Origin: Saccharopolyspora_C sp040643635
GTDB taxonomy: Bacteria > Actinomycetota > Actinomycetes > Mycobacteriales > Pseudonocardiaceae
Length of the DNA: 64,000 nt
Assembly: GCF_040643635.1 (NCBI RefSeq)
Contig: NZ_JBEYUS010000029.1
Span: forward strand, 8,608 to 72,607
Direction of reading: 5' to 3'
Part shown: piece after piece, positions 60,026 to 64,000 of the stretch
Layout of the letters: each line of letters opens with the position of its first letter
Numbering within the stretch: the stretch's first letter is position 1
The notes under the pieces: generated by a model
What the model was told of the DNA's origin: nothing
Database searches by the model: none
The model's input: only the letters and a program-made list of their open reading frames with translations
Position numbers and translations under genes: made by a program

Positions 60026-61447
60026 GTGACCCAGCAAGGCAGCGAGCCCACCAAGCTGTGGGGCGGCCGCTTCGCCTCCGGCCCCGCCGAAGCGATGGCC
60101 GCGCTGAGCCTCTCCACCCACTTCGACTGGCGGCTGGCCCCCTACGACATCGCCGGTTCCCGCGCGCACGCCCGCGTGCTGCACGCGGCCGGGCTGCTCA
60201 CCGCCGACGAGCTCGAGCGGATGCACCAGGGCCTCGACGTGCTCGCCGCCGACGTCGAATCCGGCGCGTTCCAGCCCGTGATCGACGACGAGGACGTGCA
60301 CACCGCCCTCGAACGCGGGCTGCTTGAACGCGTCGGCGCCGACCTCGGCGGCAAGCTGCGCGCCGGCCGCTCCCGCAACGACCAGGTCGCCACCCTGTTC
60401 CGGATGTGGCTGCGGGACGCCACCCGCCGCGTCACCGCAGGTGTGCTCGACGTCGTCGACGCGCTCGCCGGGCAGGCCGCGGCGCACCCGGACGCGGTGC
60501 TGCCCGGCCGCACCCACCTGCAGCACGCGCAGCCGGTGCTGCTCGGCCACCACCTGCTCGCGCACTGCCAGGCGCTGCTGCGCGACGTCAGCAGGCTGCG
60601 GGACTGGGACGCGCGCACCGCCTTCTCCCCGTACGGCTCCGGCGCGCTCGCCGGTTCCTCGCTGGGGCTGGACCCGCAGGCCGTGGCCGCCGAGCTCGGC
60701 TTCGACGGCGCGGTGGACAACTCCATCGACGGCACCGCCTCCCGCGACTTCGCGGCCGAATCGGCGTTCTGCCTGGCCATGCTCGCGGTGAACCTGTCCC
60801 GGGTCGCCGAAGAGGTGATCATCTGGAACACCGCCGAGTTCGGCTACGTCACCCTCGACGACGCCTGGGCCACCGGCAGCTCGATCATGCCGCAGAAGAA
60901 GAACCCCGACGTCGCCGAACTGGCCCGCGGCAAGTCCGGGCGGCTCATCGGCAACCTCACCGGGCTGCTCGCGACACTGAAGGCGCAGCCGCTGGCCTAC
61001 AACCGGGACCTGCAGGAGGACAAGGAGCCGGTCTTCGACTCCGTCGAACAGCTCGACCTGCTGCTGCCCGCGATGGCCGGGATGCTCGGCACGCTCACCT
61101 TCCACACCGAGCGGCTCGCCGAACTCGCCCCCGCCGGGTTCACCCTCGCCACCGACATCGCCGAGTGGCTGGTCCGCCAGGGCGTGCCGTTCCGCGTCGC
61201 GCACGAGGCGTCGGGGGAGTGCGTGCGCACCGCCGAGGCCCGCGGCATCGGGCTCGACGAGCTCACCGACGAGGAGCTCACCGCCGCGCACCCCGCGCTC
61301 ACCCCGCAGGTGCGCGACGTGCTGACCGTCCCCGGCTCCATCGCCTCCCGCGACTCCCACGGCGGCACCGCTCCGGACCGGGTGCGCGAGCAGCGGGACC
61401 GCGTGTTCGCCGCGATCGAGTCCCATCGCGCCTGGCTGGCGGCGTGA
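60026..61447 (+). CDS. argH: argininosuccinate lyase
   Basis: 473 residues, GTG start with AAGGA upstream, 9 bases after argR. Fumarase/aspartase superfamily: LWGGRFASGPAEAM at the N-terminus, DEDVHTALERGLLERVG, KLRAGRSRNDQVAT, GRTHLQHAQPVLLGHHLLAH and the flexible loop GSSIMPQKKNPDVAEL. It cleaves argininosuccinate to arginine and fumarate. argG, which makes its substrate, is not in the operon or elsewhere in the window. Confidence 0.97.
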   Translation: MTQQGSEPTKLWGGRFASGPAEAMAALSLSTHFDWRLAPYDIAGSRAHARVLHAAGLLTADELERMHQGLDVLAADVESGAFQPVIDDEDVHTALERGLLERVGADLGGKLRAGRSRNDQVATLFRMWLRDATRRVTAGVLDVVDALAGQAAAHPDAVLPGRTHLQHAQPVLLGHHLLAHCQALLRDVSRLRDWDARTAFSPYGSGALAGSSLGLDPQAVAAELGFDGAVDNSIDGTASRDFAAESAFCLAMLAVNLSRVAEEVIIWNTAEFGYVTLDDAWATGSSIMPQKKNPDVAELARGKSGRLIGNLTGLLATLKAQPLAYNRDLQEDKEPVFDSVEQLDLLLPAMAGMLGTLTFHTERLAELAPAGFTLATDIAEWLVRQGVPFRVAHEASGECVRTAEARGIGLDELTDEELTAAHPALTPQVRDVLTVPGSIASRDSHGGTAPDRVREQRDRVFAAIESHRAWLAA

Positions 61448-61481
61448 GGCCCGTTCGCGTTCGATCGGTACTGTTCCGCTC

Positions 61482-62108
61482 GTGAGCCACCAGCTGACGC
61501 GAGCGGAACTCGCCCACGACCCCCTCCGGGTGGCTCGCCGCCTGCTCGGCTGCGAGCTGCGGTCCAGCCACCCGGAGGGCGACGTGCGGGTGCGGCTCGT
61601 CGAAGTCGAGGCGTACCGCGGCGGCGACGACCCGGCCTCGCACTGCTACCGCGGCAAGACGCAGCGCAACGCGGTGATGTTCGGGCCCGCCGGGCACCTC
61701 TACGTCTACTTCGTCTACGGCATGCACTTCTGCATCAACGTCGTCTGCACCGAGGACGGTGAGCCCGGCGCGGTGCTGCTGCGCGCGGCCGAGGTCCTCG
61801 ACGGCACCGAGCTCGCCCGCAGCCGCCGCCCTGCGGTGCGCAAGGACGCCCAGCTCGCCAGCGGTCCGGCCCGGCTCGCCGGCGTCCTCGGCATCACCCG
61901 CGAGCACAACGGCATCGACCTCACCGACCCGGACTCGCCGATCCGGCTGCTCGACGGCCCGGCCGTCGACGAGGACGACGTGCGCACCGGACCGCGCGTC
62001 GGCGTCGCCACCGCGGTCGACCTGCCGTGGCGGTCCTGGATCGACGGCTCCCCGGCGGTGAGCCCCTACCGGCGCGGGGGACGCCGCCGCATCCGGGACC
62101 AGGGATGA
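61482..62108 (+). CDS. DNA-3-methyladenine glycosylase (AAG/Mpg family)
   Basis: 208 residues from the GTG at 61482. AAG-fold motifs: ARRLLGCELRS, VRLVEVEAYRGGDDPASHCYRGKTQRN with the catalytic Glu, YVYFVYGMHFCINVVC and AVLLRAAEVLDG, then SGPARLAGVLGI. It removes alkylated purines from DNA in base excision repair. Between argH and tyrS, 34 bases after argH; co-transcription with either is possible. Confidence 0.94.
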   Translation: MSHQLTRAELAHDPLRVARRLLGCELRSSHPEGDVRVRLVEVEAYRGGDDPASHCYRGKTQRNAVMFGPAGHLYVYFVYGMHFCINVVCTEDGEPGAVLLRAAEVLDGTELARSRRPAVRKDAQLASGPARLAGVLGITREHNGIDLTDPDSPIRLLDGPAVDEDDVRTGPRVGVATAVDLPWRSWIDGSPAVSPYRRGGRRRIRDQG

Positions 62109-62141
62109 AGCCGCTCGCGCGGATGCGACAGACTGGTCCGC

Positions 62142-63416
62142 GTGAGTGAGCACATCCTTGACGAGCTGACCTGGCGCGGCCTGATCGCGCAATCCACCGA
62201 CCTCGACGCGCTGCGCTCGGACCTGGATTCCGGGCCGCTCACTCTCTACGCGGGCTTCGACCCCACCGCACCCAGCCTGCACGCCGGTCACCTGATCCCG
62301 TTGCTGACGCTGCGCCGCTTCCAGCTCGCCGGGCACCGCCCGGTGGTGCTCTCCGGCGGCGCGACCGGCTTGATCGGCGACCCGCGGGACGTCGGCGAGC
62401 GCAACCTGCACGACGTCGACACCGTCCGCGAGTGGACCGGGCGCATCGGCGGCCAGCTCGCCCGCTTCGTCGACTTCGACGAGTCCGCGACCGGCGCCCT
62501 CGTCGCCGACAACGCCGACTGGACCGCGCAGCTGCCCGTGACCGAGTTCCTCCGCGACGTCGGCAAGCACTTCTCGATCAACACGATGCTCGCGCGGGAG
62601 ACGGTGAAGCGCCGCCTGGAGGGCGACGGCCTCTCCTACACCGAGTTCAGCTACATGCTGTTGCAGGCCAACGACTTCGTGCAGCTCTACCGCCGTTACG
62701 GCACGCGCTTGCAGCTCGGCGGCTCCGACCAGTGGGGCAACATCGTCGCCGGCGTGGACCTGCTGCGCCGCCAGGAGAACGCCACCGCCCACGCGCTCAC
62801 CCTGCCGCTGGTCACCGACGCGGAGGGCCGGAAGTTCGGCAAGTCCACCGGCGGCGGCAACGTGTGGCTCGACCCCGAGCTCACCTCGCCGTACGCCTGG
62901 TACCAGTACTTCGTGAACTCCGCGGACGCGGACGTCGCCAAGTACCTGCGCCTGTTCACCTTCCTCGACCGCGAGGAGATCGAGGAGCTGGAGCGCACCA
63001 CGGCCGAACGCCCGCAGCAGCGCGCCGGGCAGCGCAGGCTTGCCGAGGAGCTCACGACCCTGGTGCACGGCGCCGACCAGACCCGCCAGGTGGTCGCCGC
63101 CAGCCAGGCGCTGTTCGGTCGCGGGGACTTCGCCGAGCTCGACGAGGCCACCCTGGACGCCGTGATGGCGGAGGTCCCCACCGGCGAAGTGCGCCTGTCG
63201 GACGAGCCCACCATCGTCGACCTGCTGGTCGAGGCGGGTCTCGCCCAGGGCCGTGGAGCCGCCCGCCGCACCGTCAACGAGGGCGGCGCCTACGTCAACA
63301 ACACCAAAATCGCAGATGAGACGTGGTCTCCGTCCAAGGACGACCTGCTGCACGGCCGCTGGGCCGTCATTCGACGTGGCAAGCGTCACACTGCGGGGAT
63401 CAAGGTGCTGTACTAG
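62142..63416 (+). CDS. tyrS: tyrosyl-tRNA synthetase
   Basis: 424 residues from the GTG at 62142. Class I synthetase: YAGFDPTAPSLHAGHLIPLL (HIGH-type HAGH), QLGGSDQWGNIVAG, the KMSKS-type loop KFGKSTGG and a C-terminal S4 RNA-binding domain (GAARRTVNEGGAYVNNTKI). It charges tRNA-Tyr. The 3' side is followed by the rRNA operon promoters. Confidence 0.98.
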   Translation: MSEHILDELTWRGLIAQSTDLDALRSDLDSGPLTLYAGFDPTAPSLHAGHLIPLLTLRRFQLAGHRPVVLSGGATGLIGDPRDVGERNLHDVDTVREWTGRIGGQLARFVDFDESATGALVADNADWTAQLPVTEFLRDVGKHFSINTMLARETVKRRLEGDGLSYTEFSYMLLQANDFVQLYRRYGTRLQLGGSDQWGNIVAGVDLLRRQENATAHALTLPLVTDAEGRKFGKSTGGGNVWLDPELTSPYAWYQYFVNSADADVAKYLRLFTFLDREEIEELERTTAERPQQRAGQRRLAEELTTLVHGADQTRQVVAASQALFGRGDFAELDEATLDAVMAEVPTGEVRLSDEPTIVDLLVEAGLAQGRGAARRTVNEGGAYVNNTKIADETWSPSKDDLLHGRWAVIRRGKRHTAGIKVLY

Positions 63417-63486
63417 CCTGTTCGTAGGGCCGGAAACGGCAGGTGACCTGCGGGTTTACCTCGTTCCGGTCCTACTGCGGGCTGAC

Positions 63487-63515
63487 TTGACTTTGAGTCG
63501 GCCAACGCGTAACTT
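63487..63515 (+). promoter_or_regulatory. rRNA operon promoter P1
   Basis: TTGACT (63487-63492), 17-bp spacer, TAACTT (63510-63515), about 430 bp upstream of the 16S gene. The best consensus promoter in the window. Confidence 0.8.
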
Positions 63516-63600
63516 ATTCCAAGTCAGCGCGGAACGGGCCGAAAACAAACGGGCCGGGCGCGACAGCGGGGCCACGAACCAAGCTCCCAACTGGTGTTGG

Positions 63601-63727
63601 TAGAGTGGGTGGAACCGAAAGTGGAAAACTCTAAAAGCAGGCCGAAACTTGGCTGGGCGGGTGCGAGTCACCGCGGAAACGCTAAACCGACCCCCTTGAA
63701 ACGGCCGGAAATCGGGCCTGCTAGAGT
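63601..63727 (+). promoter_or_regulatory. further rRNA promoter candidates
   Basis: TAGAGT occurs as a -10-like box at 63601-63606 and again at 63722-63727, 121 bp apart, each followed by a G-rich start region. The second has TTGAAA at 63696 but with an unusually long 20-bp spacer. Tandem promoters of this kind are common before rrn operons. Confidence 0.5.
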
Positions 63728-63814
63728 TTGAAACATCGCAAGAACGGAAGACGAAAGAGTGACTCCCCGGAGTTCGCGGCCCTGAAATTGGGGTTGTGGG
63801 TGATGGTGTGGGTG

Positions 63815-63840
63815 TGTTCTTTGAGAACTCAACAGCGTGC
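63815..63840 (+). promoter_or_regulatory. rrn leader boxA-like antitermination element
   Basis: TGTTCTTTGAGAACTCAACA, the actinobacterial rrn leader motif that binds Nus factors, about 110 bases before the mature 16S 5' end. A T-rich hairpin (TGCCTCG-T7-CGGGGCA, near 63910) lies between them and may be part of the RNase III processing stem. Confidence 0.7.
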
Positions 63841-63947
63841 CGATGATGGTGAGTGGTAAACTCATCTTGATGAATTACATGCCTCGGCTTTCTTTTGGGA
63901 TTGCTGGGGTGCCTCGTTTTTTTCGGGGCAGGATTTACTCTAAGACA

Positions 63948-64000
63948 TTGTTGGAGAGTTTGATCCTGGCTCAGGACGAACGCTGGCGGCGTGCTTAACA
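63948..64000 (+). rRNA. 16S ribosomal RNA, 5' end only
   Basis: The window ends inside the gene. GAGAGTTTGATCCTGGCTCAG (first conserved helix; AGAGTTTG starts at 63955) and GGACGAACGCTGGCGGCG are textbook 16S 5' sequence. The first mature base is placed at about 63948 by E. coli numbering. Confidence 0.97.

Overview
The window is very GC-rich, with GTG/ATG starts, strong GGAGG ribosome sites, mycothiol-dependent enzyme families, DUF397/XRE pairs, WXG100-type proteins and LppA/DUF3558 lipoproteins. This points to a filamentous actinomycete of the Pseudonocardiales, possibly a Saccharopolyspora-like organism (inference from gene content; no alignment was run). It combines conserved housekeeping blocks with accessory regions rich in duplicated and decaying genes.

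Layout: 0-9.4 kb holds tex, a large NTPase regulator, an anchored GH25 lysozyme, a frameshifted VOC gene, a DagK-like lipid kinase and a secreted endonuclease I. 9.4-15.3 kb is an accessory island: a WXG100-type protein followed by alternating paralogous proteins here called A and B (A1-B1-A2-B2-A remnant-A3). 15.3-19.1 kb is a two-component system split around a secreted repeat protein, plus a Sua5/YciO protein. 19.2-20.7 kb is a PD-(D/E)XK-like gene cut by an in-frame stop. 20.8-25.6 kb has an MBL hydrolase, a mycothiol-type enzyme and uvrA. 25.7-33.7 kb has a secreted lactonase, an oxidoreductase, a D-amino-acid catabolic cluster (deacylase, GntP transporter, DSD1-like enzyme, RidA) and a formaldehyde-activating-enzyme-like gene. 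33.7-40.4 kb is the translation block infC-rpmI-rplT-rRNA methyltransferase-pheS-pheT.

40.6-53.7 kb is again accessory: a Ser/Thr kinase, a tandem-duplicated DUF3558/WXG-like module, an HAD hydrolase, a PucR regulator with a DadA-like dehydrogenase, three tandem LppA-like lipoproteins, a DUF1023 hydrolase with an EspC-like partner, and an XRE/DUF397 pair. 54.1-61.4 kb is the arginine regulon argC-J-B-D-F-R-H under a promoter containing an ARG box. It is followed by a 3-methyladenine glycosylase, tyrS, tandem rRNA promoters and the first 53 or so bases of a 16S rRNA gene.

The most unusual items are the alternating A/B array next to the WXG protein, a family of four identical-length 51-bp palindromes placed just after stop codons, and a tandem duplication that left gene fragments between two lipoprotein genes. 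Also notable are non-AUG starts (AUC for infC, CUG for the rRNA methyltransferase), a nonsense-split nuclease gene, and a response-regulator fragment overlapping a histidine-kinase start. No core type VII secretion genes (EccB/C/D/E, mycosin) are in the window, so the WXG-type proteins here would depend on machinery encoded elsewhere.
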